NCBI RefSeq assembly: GCF_024256385.1
Contig: NZ_JAMLFW010000002.1
Span: forward strand, 186,001-250,000
DNA length: 64,000 bases
Direction of reading: 5' to 3'
From: Anatilimnocola floriformis
Lineage (GTDB): Bacteria; Planctomycetota; Planctomycetia; Pirellulales; Pirellulaceae
Of the stretch, positions 16,833 through 25,666 are shown in pieces; the first letter of the stretch is position 1; each line of letters opens with the position of its first letter. Below the pieces are notes generated by a model that saw nothing but the letters and a program-made list of their open reading frames with translations, ran no database searches and was not told where the DNA came from. The position numbers and the translations under genes were made by a program.

Positions 16833-18065
16833 CTAGGCACGCGGCAGGTTCAACAAGACATCGGCGAGGATGTCGCAGCCTTCTTCGGCTTGTTCTTCGG
16901 GCAGGTTCATCGCCGGCAGCAGACGAATCGTCGTTCCCTGCGTGCAATTGATGAGGAGTTTGCGCTCGAGACACTTCGCCACGGCGGGACTGCCATCGAT
17001 CGTCAGTTCGACGCCGATCATCACGCCGGCCACGCGGACTTCCTTGATGAGATCGCACTGCTGTTGCAGCTTCGTCAGGCGGCGCTGAAAGAGAGCGCCC
17101 AGTTGTTTGGCGTTATCGAGTAAGCCTTCTTCTTCGATCGTTTCGAGCGTGGCGATACCAGCGCGAGCCGCAATCGGATTGCCGCCGAAGGTCGCCGCAT
17201 GCATGCCGGGACGGAGGGCTGGCGCGATCTCGCGCTTGGCAATCAGCGCACCACCAGCGATGCCGGCGCACACGGCTTTGGCGAGCGTCATCGCATCGGG
17301 CGTCACGCCGTACTTTTGATAAGCGAACCAATCGCCAGTGCGGCCGCAGCCGGTTTGCACTTCGTCGAAAATGAGGAGCAGACCGCGCTCATCGCACAGT
17401 GCCCGCAGGCCTTGCAAGAAACCGGCCGGCGGCAGCTTTACACCACCTTCGCCTTGAATTGGCTCGAGCATGATTGCGCAGGTGTCTTCATCGACGAGTT
17501 TCTTCGTCGCTTCGAGATCGCCGTGCGGCGCGTAGATAAAGCCGGGCAGCATCGGCTCGATGCCGTGGTGATACTTGGGCTGCGCGGTCGCGGTGACCGA
17601 GCCCATCGTCCGGCCGTGAAAGCCGCCGGTGAACGTGATGATCTTGTGCTTGTTCGGCTTGCCATTCGACGAAGCATGCAACCGCGCGAGCTTGATGGCC
17701 GCTTCGTTAGCTTCGGTGCCGCTATTGCAAAAGAACGCCTGCCCGCCAAAGCTCCGCTCGTTGATCGCCTGAGCCCAACGCCCTTGCACATCCATGTGCC
17801 AAGTGTTCGGCACGTGGATGAGCGTGGCAACCTGCTCTTGCACGGCGGCGACAACCTTCGGCGGGCAATGGCCCAGCAGATTGCAGCCCCAGCCAGGAAA
17901 GAAATCGAGATAGCGGTGCCCTTCGCTGTCCCACACAAACGAGCCTTCGCCGCGAACCAGATTGACCGGATAGCGGGTGTAGTTGCCGATAACGTGTTGC
18001 TTGAAAAGAGCAACGGTCTCGGCGGAACTGAGGCCAGCTGTGGTGGAACCAGACGATGAAGCCAT
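16833..18065 (-). CDS. argD: Acetylornithine aminotransferase
   Basis: PLP-dependent class III aminotransferase making N-acetylornithine. 410 residues from the ATG at 18065; the longer open frame runs back through intergenic repeats and is rejected. Typical segments are GHRYLDFFPGWGCNLLGHC near the N-terminus, FCNSGTEANEAAIKLAR, TFTGGFHGRTMG, IFDEVQTGCGRTG, and the PLP lysine in MTLAKAV near 258. The middle gene between argB and argF, consistent with steps of arginine synthesis. A repeat-rich gap separates it from argB. Confidence 0.92.
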   Translation of the reverse strand: MASSSGSTTAGLSSAETVALFKQHVIGNYTRYPVNLVRGEGSFVWDSEGHRYLDFFPGWGCNLLGHCPPKVVAAVQEQVATLIHVPNTWHMDVQGRWAQAINERSFGGQAFFCNSGTEANEAAIKLARLHASSNGKPNKHKIITFTGGFHGRTMGSVTATAQPKYHHGIEPMLPGFIYAPHGDLEATKKLVDEDTCAIMLEPIQGEGGVKLPPAGFLQGLRALCDERGLLLIFDEVQTGCGRTGDWFAYQKYGVTPDAMTLAKAVCAGIAGGALIAKREIAPALRPGMHAATFGGNPIAARAGIATLETIEEEGLLDNAKQLGALFQRRLTKLQQQCDLIKEVRVAGVMIGVELTIDGSPAVAKCLERKLLINCTQGTTIRLLPAMNLPEEQAEEGCDILADVLLNLPRA

Positions 18066-18095
18066 TTGCGATTCTCCCAATCTCAATCTCTCGCT

Positions 18096-18207
18096 CCCCT
18101 CGCCCCGCTTCGGGGAGAGGGGCGGGGGTGAGGGGTGTGCTGCAATGGATGCAACCACACCGCTTCAGACCCCTCACCCTAACCCTCTCCCCGAAGCGGG
18201 GCGAGGG
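18096..18207. repeat. Inverted pair of CCCCTCGCCCCGCTTCGGGG-type elements
   Basis: 18096-18136 (CCCCTCGCCCCGCTTCGGGG, then AGAGGGGCGGGGGTGAGGGG) and 18170-18207 (CCCCTCACCCTAACCCTCTC, then CCCGAAGCGGGGCGAGGG) face each other in the argB-argD gap. Each contains its own GC-rich hairpin (CCCCGCTTCGGGG). Related to the elements at 14467 and 26292. Confidence 0.7.
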
Positions 18208-18233
18208 AACAGGAAATCTTTAAGTCAAAATTC

Positions 18234-19115
18234 TTACTGCGCTTTCACCAACTCCGTTCCAACACCGCTCGTCGTATAAATTTCCAGCAACAACGAGTGA
18301 CGCAGCCGGCCGTCGATGATGTGAACTTTACGCACGCCGCGGTCCAAGGTTTCGAGGCAAGCTTCGACTTTCGGAATCATGCCAGCATCGACAACACCGG
18401 TGCGAATAAGTTCGCGCGCTTCGACATCAGTGAGCGAATGAATGATCGAATTGGGGTTGGCTTTGTCGCGCCTAACGCCATTAACGTCGCTCATATAGAT
18501 GAGCTTCTCGGCGCCTAGGGCCTGAGCAACCGCAGTCGCCGCCGTGTCGGCGTTCACGTTCAGCTTGCCGCCGTTGGCTGCGAGGGCCATCGAGGGGATG
18601 ACCGGAACCTGGCCGGCGTAGCAGAGGTTTTCGATGACGTTGCGATCGACGCGCGTCACCTTGCCGACGTGGCCGAGATCGATCTGTTCGCCATTCTCGC
18701 CGGGGAGCGTGATCTTTTCGCCGAAAAGGACGTTCGTCGTCTTGAAGTTGAGATTCATCGCCCGGCCGCCGAGTTCTTCGATCTGGCGAGCGATCCCTTC
18801 GTTGATTTCGCCGGCGAGCACTTCCTCAACGATGCGCAGCGTGTCGTCGTCGGTGTAGCGGCGGCCCTTGATCTTTTTCGGCACCAGGCCGGCAGCATCC
18901 ATCGCGCGGTCGATGGCAGCCCCGCCGCCATGCACCACGACTGGTCGCATGCCCACCGTCTCCATAAAGACAATGTCGAGCAGCACGTGCCGCAGGGCGT
19001 TTTCCTGCTCCATGATGCTGCCGCCGAGTTTGATCACGGTGATCTTGTCGCGGAACCGGCGAATCCAACCGAGGGCTTCGATCAGCACATCGGCCTTATG
19101 AATGGCTTCTTCCAA
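18234..19115 (-). CDS. argB: Acetylglutamate kinase
   Basis: Phosphorylates N-acetylglutamate, the usual control point of arginine synthesis. 293 residues. The phosphate-binding KLGGS is at 29-33, [10 protein letters not shown] near 80-89, and [26 protein letters not shown] in the substrate/nucleotide region. The start is a TTG: an in-frame TGA lies at 19128-19130, only four codons upstream, and no ATG or GTG occurs before the conserved region. No ribosome-binding site is visible, so initiation may be weak. First gene of argB-argD-argF. The N-terminal helix [17 protein letters not shown] resembles that of arginine-sensitive enzymes, so feedback control is possible. Confidence 0.93.
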   Translation of the reverse strand: MEEAIHKADVLIEALGWIRRFRDKITVIKLGGSIMEQENALRHVLLDIVFMETVGMRPVVVHGGGAAIDRAMDAAGLVPKKIKGRRYTDDDTLRIVEEVLAGEINEGIARQIEELGGRAMNLNFKTTNVLFGEKITLPGENGEQIDLGHVGKVTRVDRNVIENLCYAGQVPVIPSMALAANGGKLNVNADTAATAVAQALGAEKLIYMSDVNGVRRDKANPNSIIHSLTDVEARELIRTGVVDAGMIPKVEACLETLDRGVRKVHIIDGRLRHSLLLEIYTTSGVGTELVKAQ

Positions 19116-19406
19116 CTCAGGAGGCTCTCAAATAGCAAGGGAAAGCACGGAAAAACACCGGCACAGAAACGGCTAAACGCCGCGACCTGCCAGCGGTCGA
19201 TCTAACGACCGGACTGGCGGGGAGCGGCGTCTCGCAAACCGCAAATTGTTCTTTGAACGGGCCCCCCTGTCAACGCTCGCTAGCAGAGAATTTTTGAAGA
19301 AAAGCCGCTGAATGGCGGTGGTCCCGGGCAGAAAGGAGCCAGGAATCGGCGAGAAAACGGCCCGGTGGCCAGCAAATCTGCCTGCGGCGGGCTCCCTCAC
19401 CGGCGT

Positions 19407-19634
19407 TTACGGACTATCGTCTGGGCCGGTCACAGCCGGGGGCGGCGGCAATCGCTTGGGCTTGATTCCCTTGATCGCTTTTAAAGAGAGACTCGTTTGT
19501 TTCTTGGCAAAGGCGTGCTTCGTTGCCTGCTCTTCGCGCCAAGTTCGATAGGCTTGCCAGTTGGACCAACCGAAAGCGCAGAGCGGCCCGGCGACGAGCA
19601 TGAGAATCAACAATGATCGCAGAGAGAAACGCAT
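19407..19634 (-). CDS. Small membrane-anchored protein of the MRFSLRSLL type
   Basis: 75 residues. I chose the ATG at 19634 because the protein then begins MRFSLRSLLILMLVAG, a leader shared by many small planctomycete proteins; an upstream in-frame ATG adds 16 residues without such character. One membrane segment (about 6-22), a conserved-looking WSNWQAYRTWREEQ helix, and a Lys/Pro-rich tail. Function unknown. Confidence 0.7.
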   Translation of the reverse strand: MRFSLRSLLILMLVAGPLCAFGWSNWQAYRTWREEQATKHAFAKKQTSLSLKAIKGIKPKRLPPPPAVTGPDDSP

Positions 19635-20024
19635 CACCTGAGTGTAATTGCCAGTGTCGCCGATTTCTCTAAACGCAGACACTCCGCAACAACATTCACT
19701 CGCCGAAGGGCCGAAAGTCGCGGGGCTCTTTCGGCGGTGCGCGGCTGGTTAGCCTCAACCCATCGATCACAGAGTGATCGACGACAATGGGACGCTTGCG
19801 CTGCAGCCGCTAGCGACTTTTCGCCGCAGCGTTTTCGCGATCGCTACAGCTTCTCGCCCGGTTATGCCGGATTCTCCAAACTTCCGGCGTTTGTCAATTT
19901 TCCGGTAGGCAGCGCCGATGAAGACGGTACCAGTCGTGCCCATGCCGCGCCCGCAACGTGGCTCCAGCGCGATTGCTGCGAACTCGCAGACAGCCCGCGA
20001 CCCAGAATCAAGGACGACCTCGTC
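19635..20024. other. Divergent intergenic region with a single REP-like palindrome
   Basis: 390 nt between the MRFSLRSLL-type gene and the Gly-rich lipoprotein gene. A single palindrome at 19761-19785 (reverse strand GTCGTCGATCACTCTGTGATC) is the same sequence type as the paired element at 57301-57400. The region also has several short GC-rich inverted segments near 19795-19830. No RNA gene recognised. Confidence 0.5.
19761..19785. repeat. Single REP-like palindrome, family D
   Basis: GATCACTCTGTGATC core with a GTCGTC foot when read on the minus strand. It matches both arms of the 57301-57400 element except in the loop and two compensating stem positions, which suggests conservation of the hairpin rather than of the exact sequence. 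Confidence 0.65.
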
Positions 20025-20438
20025 ATGCGCAATCTACTCTTCCTGGCCCTCCTGGCCATGGCTGCCCTGAGCACGGGCTGCAACGGAATTCATAAGCGTG
20101 GCGGCTGCCCCGGCGGCATGTGCGGCGGTGGCGCCGGACAATGCGCTGCCTGCAGTGGCGGCCAGTATGCCGGCGGCCAATACGCTGGTGGCGGCGGGGG
20201 CGGGTACGACGGCGGTTACTGCGAGACCTGCGGCGACGGACGCTTCGCTGGTAACAACGGCTACGACAACGGTGGCCACTTCGGCGGTCAGCGCGGCATG
20301 GCTGGCGTGCCGCATCACTTCAACCGCGAATACAACGGCCCGCAAGGACCGGCCGCGGCCCAGGTTGCTTATCCCTACTACACGACTCGCGGCCCGCGCG
20401 ATTACTTCGCCAACAACCCGCCGAGCATCGGCTACTAA
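20025..20438 (+). CDS. Glycine-rich cysteine-containing lipoprotein
   Basis: 137 residues. A short lipoprotein signal with lipobox LSTGC puts the acylated Cys at about residue 18. The mature chain is Gly-rich with direct repeats (GGQYAGGQYAGGGGGG) and several CxxC-like cysteines (CPGGMC, CAAC, CETC), followed by an Asn/Tyr/Gly-rich tail. The ribosome-binding site AAGGA lies about 10 nt before the ATG at 20025; the longer upstream frame has no protein-like features. Probably an envelope-exposed structural protein; no family recognised. Confidence 0.75.
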   Translation: MRNLLFLALLAMAALSTGCNGIHKRGGCPGGMCGGGAGQCAACSGGQYAGGQYAGGGGGGYDGGYCETCGDGRFAGNNGYDNGGHFGGQRGMAGVPHHFNREYNGPQGPAAAQVAYPYYTTRGPRDYFANNPPSIGY

Positions 20439-20455
20439 CTCGCCTGCGTCGCGAG

Positions 20456-21661
20456 TTACTTCACGATCGTCACCGCCGCGTCCTGCAGCGCTTTGCGCAG
20501 CGGTGACGCGTCGGCGTTTGCCAGGCCAGTTCGCTGGATGAGAAGAATCACGAACAGTTTCTTCTCCGGATCGATCCAGCCTTGCGTGCCGAACGCGCCG
20601 CCGTGGCCATAGGTTCCCTTCGATGCCGTGGCGTGCACGCCTTGGGGCTCGCGTGTGAACTGCCAGCCGAAGCCCCAGCCCATGCCATCGGTGAAGCCTG
20701 TCTTCAGGTCGCCTGTTTGCAGCGACGTCATTTGCTTCGCCGCTTTCTCTGAAATGATCCGCTGGCCGTCGAGCCCGCCTCCGTGCAGCATCATTTGATA
20801 CAGTCGCGCCAGGTCAGCCGCCGTTGAATACAAACCGCCGGCAGGAATGGGATGCTTGGCACCCTTCACCGGCCCGAGCAACGCGTAATCGACAAACGTC
20901 AGCCGCCCTTCTTTGCGATCATACAAACCAGCGAGCCGCTGCAATTGCTCTTCGCTGGGATAGGGCGTGGTGTCGACCATCTTCAGCGGCTTGAAGACCC
21001 GCTCCTGCAAAAAGTCTTCGAACGACTTGCCGCTCTTCACTTCGATGATTCGGCCCAGCGTGTCGATCCCCGCATTGCAATACGACCACTTCGAGCCCGG
21101 CTCGAATTGCAACGGCTGCTTCGCCGCGACCGCCGTCGCTTCGGCCAAAGTGTGCTCCCGATCGAAGTACAGATTTTTCATCTCGCCCGGATAACCAGCA
21201 GGCATGCCCGAGGTGTGCGTCAGCAAATCGCGAATCTTGATCGGCCGCGACGGCGCACGCAGTGTTGTCTTGCCATCCTTTTGTTCGGCGAGTTGCAGCC
21301 CTTTGAACTCCGGCAGATGCTGCTCGACGTCATCCTCGACCGACAGCTTCCCTTCGTCCTGCAAGATCATGATGCCGATGGCGACGACGGGTTTGGTCAT
21401 CGAAGCAATGCGAAAGAGCGAGTCTTTCTTCATCGGCTGTTTGAGCGCGACGTTTTGCGAGCCGAGTACCGACTCTGCCACGATGCCGTCCTGATTGCCG
21501 ACCACCGCGACCAGGCCAGGGACTTCTCCTTCTTCGACAAAAGGGAGCAAAGCCGCGTTGAGCTTTGTCGCCGCTTCGTCGGCCGATTTTTGGGCAAAGG
21601 CAGCGTTGATGCTGCCGGCGCAGAGGAGAGTTAAGAGAAAGAACTGGCGCGGGAATGACAT
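20456..21661 (-). CDS. Serine hydrolase of the class C beta-lactamase family, exported
   Basis: 401 residues with a signal peptide ending near INAAFAQ. Active-site motifs of the penicillin-binding/AmpC fold are SMTK at 87-90 (nucleophile Ser87), YCN near 193, and HGG (YGHGGAFG) near 350 replacing KTG. This is the beta-lactamase-related (pfam00144) esterase/peptidase group, which mostly does not confer resistance. Length and topology are normal. Convergent with the Gly-rich lipoprotein gene, 17 nt apart. Likely a periplasmic esterase or D-aminopeptidase; substrate unknown. Confidence 0.88.
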   Translation of the reverse strand: MSFPRQFFLLTLLCAGSINAAFAQKSADEAATKLNAALLPFVEEGEVPGLVAVVGNQDGIVAESVLGSQNVALKQPMKKDSLFRIASMTKPVVAIGIMILQDEGKLSVEDDVEQHLPEFKGLQLAEQKDGKTTLRAPSRPIKIRDLLTHTSGMPAGYPGEMKNLYFDREHTLAEATAVAAKQPLQFEPGSKWSYCNAGIDTLGRIIEVKSGKSFEDFLQERVFKPLKMVDTTPYPSEEQLQRLAGLYDRKEGRLTFVDYALLGPVKGAKHPIPAGGLYSTAADLARLYQMMLHGGGLDGQRIISEKAAKQMTSLQTGDLKTGFTDGMGWGFGWQFTREPQGVHATASKGTYGHGGAFGTQGWIDPEKKLFVILLIQRTGLANADASPLRKALQDAAVTIVK

Positions 21662-21779
21662 GAGAGGGCTCGCCTTGCAAACTTGAACAAGCTGTTCGTT
21701 TGCTGCGATCCTATCGCGATAGCGCGGCTACTTCAATTCGGCAACCGCGCGCAAGACGCTGACACTGTCCGGGAGGGCT

Positions 21780-22808
21780 CTACGTGCAGCTGCCGCTGTC
21801 TTCCGTCTTGGTGACGACGAAGCCGAGCTCGCTGATCATCTTGTAATCGGCTTCGGGGAGCTGCCCCTTCGTCGTGAGATAATCGCCGACGAAGATGCTA
21901 TTGGCAGCGTACAAGCCGAGGGCTTGCAGCGAGCCGAGGTGGAGTTCGCGGCCGCCGGCGATGCGCAGTTCGCTGGCAGGGTTCGCCAGGCGGAACATCG
22001 CGAGGGCCTTCAAGCAATACCGCGGCGTGAGGCGGGCGTTCTTTTCCAGCGGCGTGCCGTCGATGGCGTTGAGGAAGTTGAGCGGGATCGATTCGACTCC
22101 CAGGTCGCGCAGCTCGAAAGCCATTCGCACGACGTCGATGTCCTTTTCACCCATGCCGATGATACCGCCGCTGCAGAGCTTCATGCCGGTGGAACGAACC
22201 GCATTGAGCGTGTCGACGCGATCTTGATAGGTGTGTGTCGTGCAGACTTCGGAATAGAACTCGCGACTGGTGTTCAGATTGTGATTTACCTTGTCGACGC
22301 CGGCCGCAGCCAAACGCTGGGCTTGTTCGGGCGTGAGCAAACCGAGGCAAGCACAGACATTCAAGCCGTATTGGGCTTTGATCTCCGGTACGATCGTTTC
22401 GACGGCGCGGATCTCGCGCTCACTCGGTCCGCGAGCGCTGATCACGATGCAATACGTGCCGCTGTTTCGTTCAGCCGCTGCTTTGGCACCGGCCATCAGC
22501 TTGTCGCGGCTCAGCAAGTTGTACTTTGGAATCTCGGCTTCGCTCACGCTGCTTTGCGAGCAGTAATTGCAATCTTCCGGGCACAGGCCGCTCTTGGCGT
22601 TCATCAAGAAGTAAAGCTGCACCGAGTTGCCCCAGTGACGGCGGCGAACTTGATAAGCGGCCGACAGGATGTCGAGCAGTTGCTCATCGGGAGCCTGCAA
22701 AATGCCGAGGGCGTCTTCCTCGGTCAGTTTGTAGCCGGCGAGGACCTGGCGGCCGAGCTCGGTCCAATCGGTAGTGAGTTCAACGGCGGTGGAAGAGGGT
22801 TGAATCAT
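21780..22808 (-). CDS. bioB: Biotin synthase
   Basis: Radical SAM enzyme inserting sulfur into dethiobiotin. 342 residues. The 4Fe-4S/SAM motif CPEDCNYC is at 76-83. Later motifs include GIIGMGE near 202-208 and the end of the barrel with LRIAGGRE, and the 2Fe-2S ligand regions are present. Starts at the ATG at 22808. No other biotin gene is adjacent. The C-terminus ends in SGSCT, a small extension of no known role. Confidence 0.94.
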   Translation of the reverse strand: MIQPSSTAVELTTDWTELGRQVLAGYKLTEEDALGILQAPDEQLLDILSAAYQVRRRHWGNSVQLYFLMNAKSGLCPEDCNYCSQSSVSEAEIPKYNLLSRDKLMAGAKAAAERNSGTYCIVISARGPSEREIRAVETIVPEIKAQYGLNVCACLGLLTPEQAQRLAAAGVDKVNHNLNTSREFYSEVCTTHTYQDRVDTLNAVRSTGMKLCSGGIIGMGEKDIDVVRMAFELRDLGVESIPLNFLNAIDGTPLEKNARLTPRYCLKALAMFRLANPASELRIAGGRELHLGSLQALGLYAANSIFVGDYLTTKGQLPEADYKMISELGFVVTKTEDSGSCT

Positions 22809-22913
22809 GGTCGTCTAGGCAGCGGGCAATAACTCGATCAAGATGGACGCTCGCCTTTCGTTACGATTTCGGTACGAAAGGCGACTGCAAATTTTAACCG
22901 CAAGCGGGGCAGC

Positions 22914-23498
22914 GTGTTAGGCCAGCACTGGGTCAGGTACGGCGTGATGGGACAAGTCTCGCGCTTCGGCGCGAGCGATGGGCATTCCTATGCTCGTGGC
23001 ACGCGCGTCGTCTGCCGGACCGAACGCGGTCTGGAGGTGGGCGAAGTCCTGTCCCCCCTCAACGAAGCCGGCGAAAACCGCTACGTCGGCGCGACTCCCG
23101 GCTCGATCATTCGCCGCGTTACGGTCGAGGACGACCTGCTCCTCGCCCGCCTGGAAAAGAACCGCCAGCAAGCGTTTGCTGATTGCGAACGCTTGCTCGC
23201 CGAACATGACATTCCCGCAACGTTGGCCGAGGTCGAACTGCTGTTCGACGGCCAATCGCTGCTGTTCTATTTTCTCGGCGAGACAACTCCCGAGATCGAT
23301 GCCCTCACCGCGCAACTCGCCGAGACCTACGCGGCCGGCGTACAGTTTCATAAATTCGTCGATCTGCTGACCACCGGATGCGGCCCGGGTTGTGGCACGC
23401 CGGAAGCCGAAGGCGGTGCTTGCGGCACGGGTCCCGGTGGCGGTTGCGCCGGCTGTGCAGTCGCAGCGGCTTGCAGCCCGCGCGTGCATGCTCACTAA
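22914..23498 (+). CDS. PSP1/RicT-like domain protein with Cys/Gly-rich tail
   Basis: 194 residues from a GTG start. The segment WVRYGVMGQVSRF right after it is the usual N-terminal strand of PSP1 proteins, so the inner ATG at 22947 would truncate the fold. Core features are RTERGLEVGEVL, KNRQQAFADCERLLAEHD and LFYFLGE. RicT/YaaT of Bacillus acts in a cysteine-liganded complex affecting RNA maturation and competence; here the C-terminal 45 residues contain seven cysteines in CGPGCG, CGTG and CAGC clusters, suggesting metal or Fe-S binding. Role in this organism unknown. The stop is directly followed by a family B palindromic element. Confidence 0.82.
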   Translation: MLGQHWVRYGVMGQVSRFGASDGHSYARGTRVVCRTERGLEVGEVLSPLNEAGENRYVGATPGSIIRRVTVEDDLLLARLEKNRQQAFADCERLLAEHDIPATLAEVELLFDGQSLLFYFLGETTPEIDALTAQLAETYAAGVQFHKFVDLLTTGCGPGCGTPEAEGGACGTGPGGGCAGCAVAAACSPRVHAH

Positions 23499-23605
23499 GT
23501 AGGCCGGAACAAGCGGTACTCCGCGCTGTTCCGGCATGAAGTGCAGAGGAACTTTCGCTCTCCGATCCCTGCCGGAGCTGCGCGAGTACGCTTGTTCCGG
23601 CCTAC
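23499..23605. repeat. REPIN-like inverted pair, family B (copy 2)
   Basis: Same arms as 15739-15847: GTAG plus GCCGGAAC...GTTCCGGC at the left, and the inverted copy ending CTAC at the right. GTAG begins on the base after the PSP1 stop codon, and CTAC ends 2 nt before the stop of the opposing Ldh gene. The element is thus the entire convergent intergenic region. Confidence 0.85.
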
Positions 23606-23607
23606 GC

Positions 23608-24663
23608 TCATGCCACGGTCGGCGCTGCCACACCGAACTTTTGCCCAGCGGCCACAAGTGCGTTCCAGTTTTCGGTATCGAGCGTCAAGCCATTCGCCAT
23701 GCGCCGTTCGGCTAGTTTGCGTTCGGGGTCGCCGGGGAGGAGGATTTCCTCGCAGCCGTCCATACGGGGCGAGCTACGGATGTATTCGACCAGCTGCTCG
23801 ACCTCGGCGCGGAAGTGCTCAGCGCCGCCGTAGAGGGCGGGATCGATGAGCATCATGAAGACGCAGTTCCCCTTTTTCTCATACGGCTTGGGACGCGCCG
23901 TTACGCCCCCCGACATCGCGCCGGTGAAAATCTCGATCATCAAACCCAGGCCGAAACCCTTGTAGGCCTGCGTGCCACCCATCGGCAGAATGGAGCCAGG
24001 GGGAGTGCCATAAAGTGTGTTGGGATCGGTCGTCGGTCGGCCTTCGTTGTCGAGGAGCCAACCGTCGGGAACCTTTTCGCCGGCAATCTTTTTGACGCGG
24101 ACTTTTCCTTCTGCGGTCGCGCTGGTGCTGAAATCGAGAACCAGCGGCGAGTTTTTGTGCGGCACGCCGATGGCGAGCGGGTTGGTGCTCAGCCGCGGCG
24201 CCTTGCCGCCCGGCGGAGCGACCCGCACGGCAGCGCCGTGCGAGTTGACCATCAGCATCGAGACGAGTCCTTCGCCAGCCATCATCTCGCAATATTCGCC
24301 CAGCCGGCCAATGTGCCCGCAATGGGTCATCGTGCCGATGCCCTGGCCCGTTTCATGAGCCTTGGCAGCGAGCAGCTTGAGCATGCGCACGGCCTGCACC
24401 TGACCGACGCCCCAGTTGGCATCGGCGACGACGCGACTTGGTCCCTCGCTAATCACCGTCAGCGGCGCACCAGAAACCACCTCGCCATCTTTGATGGCTT
24501 GGATGTAATACGGAATCCGCATCACACCGTGCGAGTCGTAACCACGCAGATTGGAATCGACCAGCGACTTCGCCGTGACGTTGGCTTCTTCGGCCGAAGC
24601 GCCGCCAGCGAGGAGAAGTTTTTCAGAGAAGGATTCGAGCGCGGCAGGAGTGATGGTGGGCAT
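23608..24663 (-). CDS. Ldh family (malate/L-lactate/ureidoglycolate-type) NAD(P)-dependent oxidoreductase
   Basis: 351 residues of the YlbC/YiaK/ComC fold, unrelated to classical LDH. Typical features are RGYDSHGVMRIPYY near 40-53 (catalytic-region SHG), THCGHIGRLGEYCEMMA near 112-128, PPGGKAPRLSTNPLAIGVP, and the C-terminal PGDPERK. Family members reduce 2-oxoacids such as oxaloacetate, 2,3-diketo-L-gulonate or oxamate precursors; the substrate cannot be read from sequence. Start ATG at 24663 is preceded by C-rich repeats. No pathway partners adjacent. Confidence 0.88.
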   Translation of the reverse strand: MPTITPAALESFSEKLLLAGGASAEEANVTAKSLVDSNLRGYDSHGVMRIPYYIQAIKDGEVVSGAPLTVISEGPSRVVADANWGVGQVQAVRMLKLLAAKAHETGQGIGTMTHCGHIGRLGEYCEMMAGEGLVSMLMVNSHGAAVRVAPPGGKAPRLSTNPLAIGVPHKNSPLVLDFSTSATAEGKVRVKKIAGEKVPDGWLLDNEGRPTTDPNTLYGTPPGSILPMGGTQAYKGFGLGLMIEIFTGAMSGGVTARPKPYEKKGNCVFMMLIDPALYGGAEHFRAEVEQLVEYIRSSPRMDGCEEILLPGDPERKLAERRMANGLTLDTENWNALVAAGQKFGVAAPTVA

Positions 24664-24673
24664 GGCGGGAGGA

Positions 24674-24802
24674 GGCTGGGAACTGGGGGCTTGGGACTGG
24701 GAAAAGACAGGAGGGAAGTATCAGGCCAGGCGTTGCACAGGAGTCAAAGGAGCTGAGAAAAACTTGCCTTCCCCAGCCCCCAGTTCCTAGCCCCCAGCCC
24801 CT
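24674..24802. repeat. Inverted pair of GGGAACTGGGGGCT-type repeats
   Basis: A G-rich copy at 24674-24703 and a C-rich copy at 24769-24802 (CCCCAGCCCCCAGTTCCTAG) face each other between the Ldh and DUF1080 genes. Read along the Ldh transcript, the 24674 copy is C-rich and lies just before the start codon, as in three other genes of the window. Confidence 0.7.
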
Positions 24803-24808
24803 ACCGTC

Positions 24809-25423
24809 CTACGGCAGACGCTTCACTTGCAAGTTACGGAACATCACCGTGCTGCCAGGATCGTGAGCTTGCAGGGCGAAGGTGCCTTCGCTGAGCTTCA
24901 CCGTGCCGGGCTTGTCGGCTGGTTCTTCGAAATCGACGACGGTCTTGTCATCGATCTTGATGGTGACGTGCTTCCCTTCGACCTTGATGTAATAGACAAA
25001 CCACACGTTGTCCTTGGCCGGAGCTTCGAGCACCTTCACCGTGTTGTACAGACCGCCGGTCTTCTGCGGGTCCTTGTTGTAGCTGTTGTTGACCTGGCAT
25101 TCATAGCCGATCTTCGGCCAGTCTTTTTCTTGAAACTTGGTGTGGATGAAGATGCCGGCGTTGCTGTTTTCCTTGGTCTGCACTTCGGCTTTGAATTCAA
25201 AATTCTTGAACGGCTTTTCGTCGCCGACATAAAACAAGTGCGAACGATCGCCGTGCGAAACAATCGCGCCGTCAGCAACCGAGAAGCTCTTTTCGTTCTC
25301 GTTGACCTTCCAGCCGTTCAACGTCTTCCCATCGAACATCTGCACCCATTCCGATTTTTCTTCGGCTTGCAGCACATAAGAGGAGAGGATCAAACCAACG
25401 ATGGCCAAACAAAACGTACGCAT
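24809..25423 (-). CDS. DUF1080 (3-keto-disaccharide hydrolase family) exported protein
   Basis: 204 residues from the ATG at 25423. AAGGA lies 9 nt upstream of this ATG, whereas an ATG three codons earlier would touch it, so the inner start is preferred. A signal peptide ends near VLQAEE. The DUF1080 fold (concanavalin-like) shows FDGKTLNGW at 30-38, NAGIFIHT, GYECQV, TGGLYNT, YYIKVEGKHV and the terminal LQAHDPGSTVMFRNLQVK. Planctomycete genomes carry many copies, tied to breakdown of sugars; some family members hydrolyse 3-ketoglycosides. Stand-alone here. Confidence 0.9.
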   Translation of the reverse strand: MRTFCLAIVGLILSSYVLQAEEKSEWVQMFDGKTLNGWKVNENEKSFSVADGAIVSHGDRSHLFYVGDEKPFKNFEFKAEVQTKENSNAGIFIHTKFQEKDWPKIGYECQVNNSYNKDPQKTGGLYNTVKVLEAPAKDNVWFVYYIKVEGKHVTIKIDDKTVVDFEEPADKPGTVKLSEGTFALQAHDPGSTVMFRNLQVKRLP

Positions 25424-25518
25424 GAGAGGCATTCCTTGTTGTGAAGCGAGCAGAGAAAAACCGCGAATTCGCGAACGAATAGTGTGACAACGCCGCGAGC
25501 CATTGTAAATCGGCTCAT

Positions 25519-25666
25519 GTAGGCGAAGTCACTCCGTGACTCGCAACCGCAGTTTGGCGAGGAATGGCTGATGCCCAAGCCTGAACGCGCGAATGGGCAC
25601 TCCGTTCAAGCAGTTGGCTTTTAACTGCCCAAGACCTATTGCGAGTCACGGAGTGACTTCGCCTAC
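25519..25666. repeat. REPIN-like inverted pair, family A (copy 2)
   Basis: Left arm GTAGGCGAAGTCACTCCGTG, right arm inverted and ending in GCCTAC at 25666. The centre differs from copy 1, but the arms match in about 24 of 26 positions by eye. The CTA at 25663-25665, inside the terminal CTAC, is the complement of the TAG stop of the M50-like gene, so the repeat provides that gene's stop codon. Confidence 0.82.

Noticed and set aside
24674-24802. Possible CRISPR-like array from recurring GGGAACTGGGGGCT units
   Set aside because: Units are dispersed, degenerate and in both orientations, with no regular spacers or cas genes.
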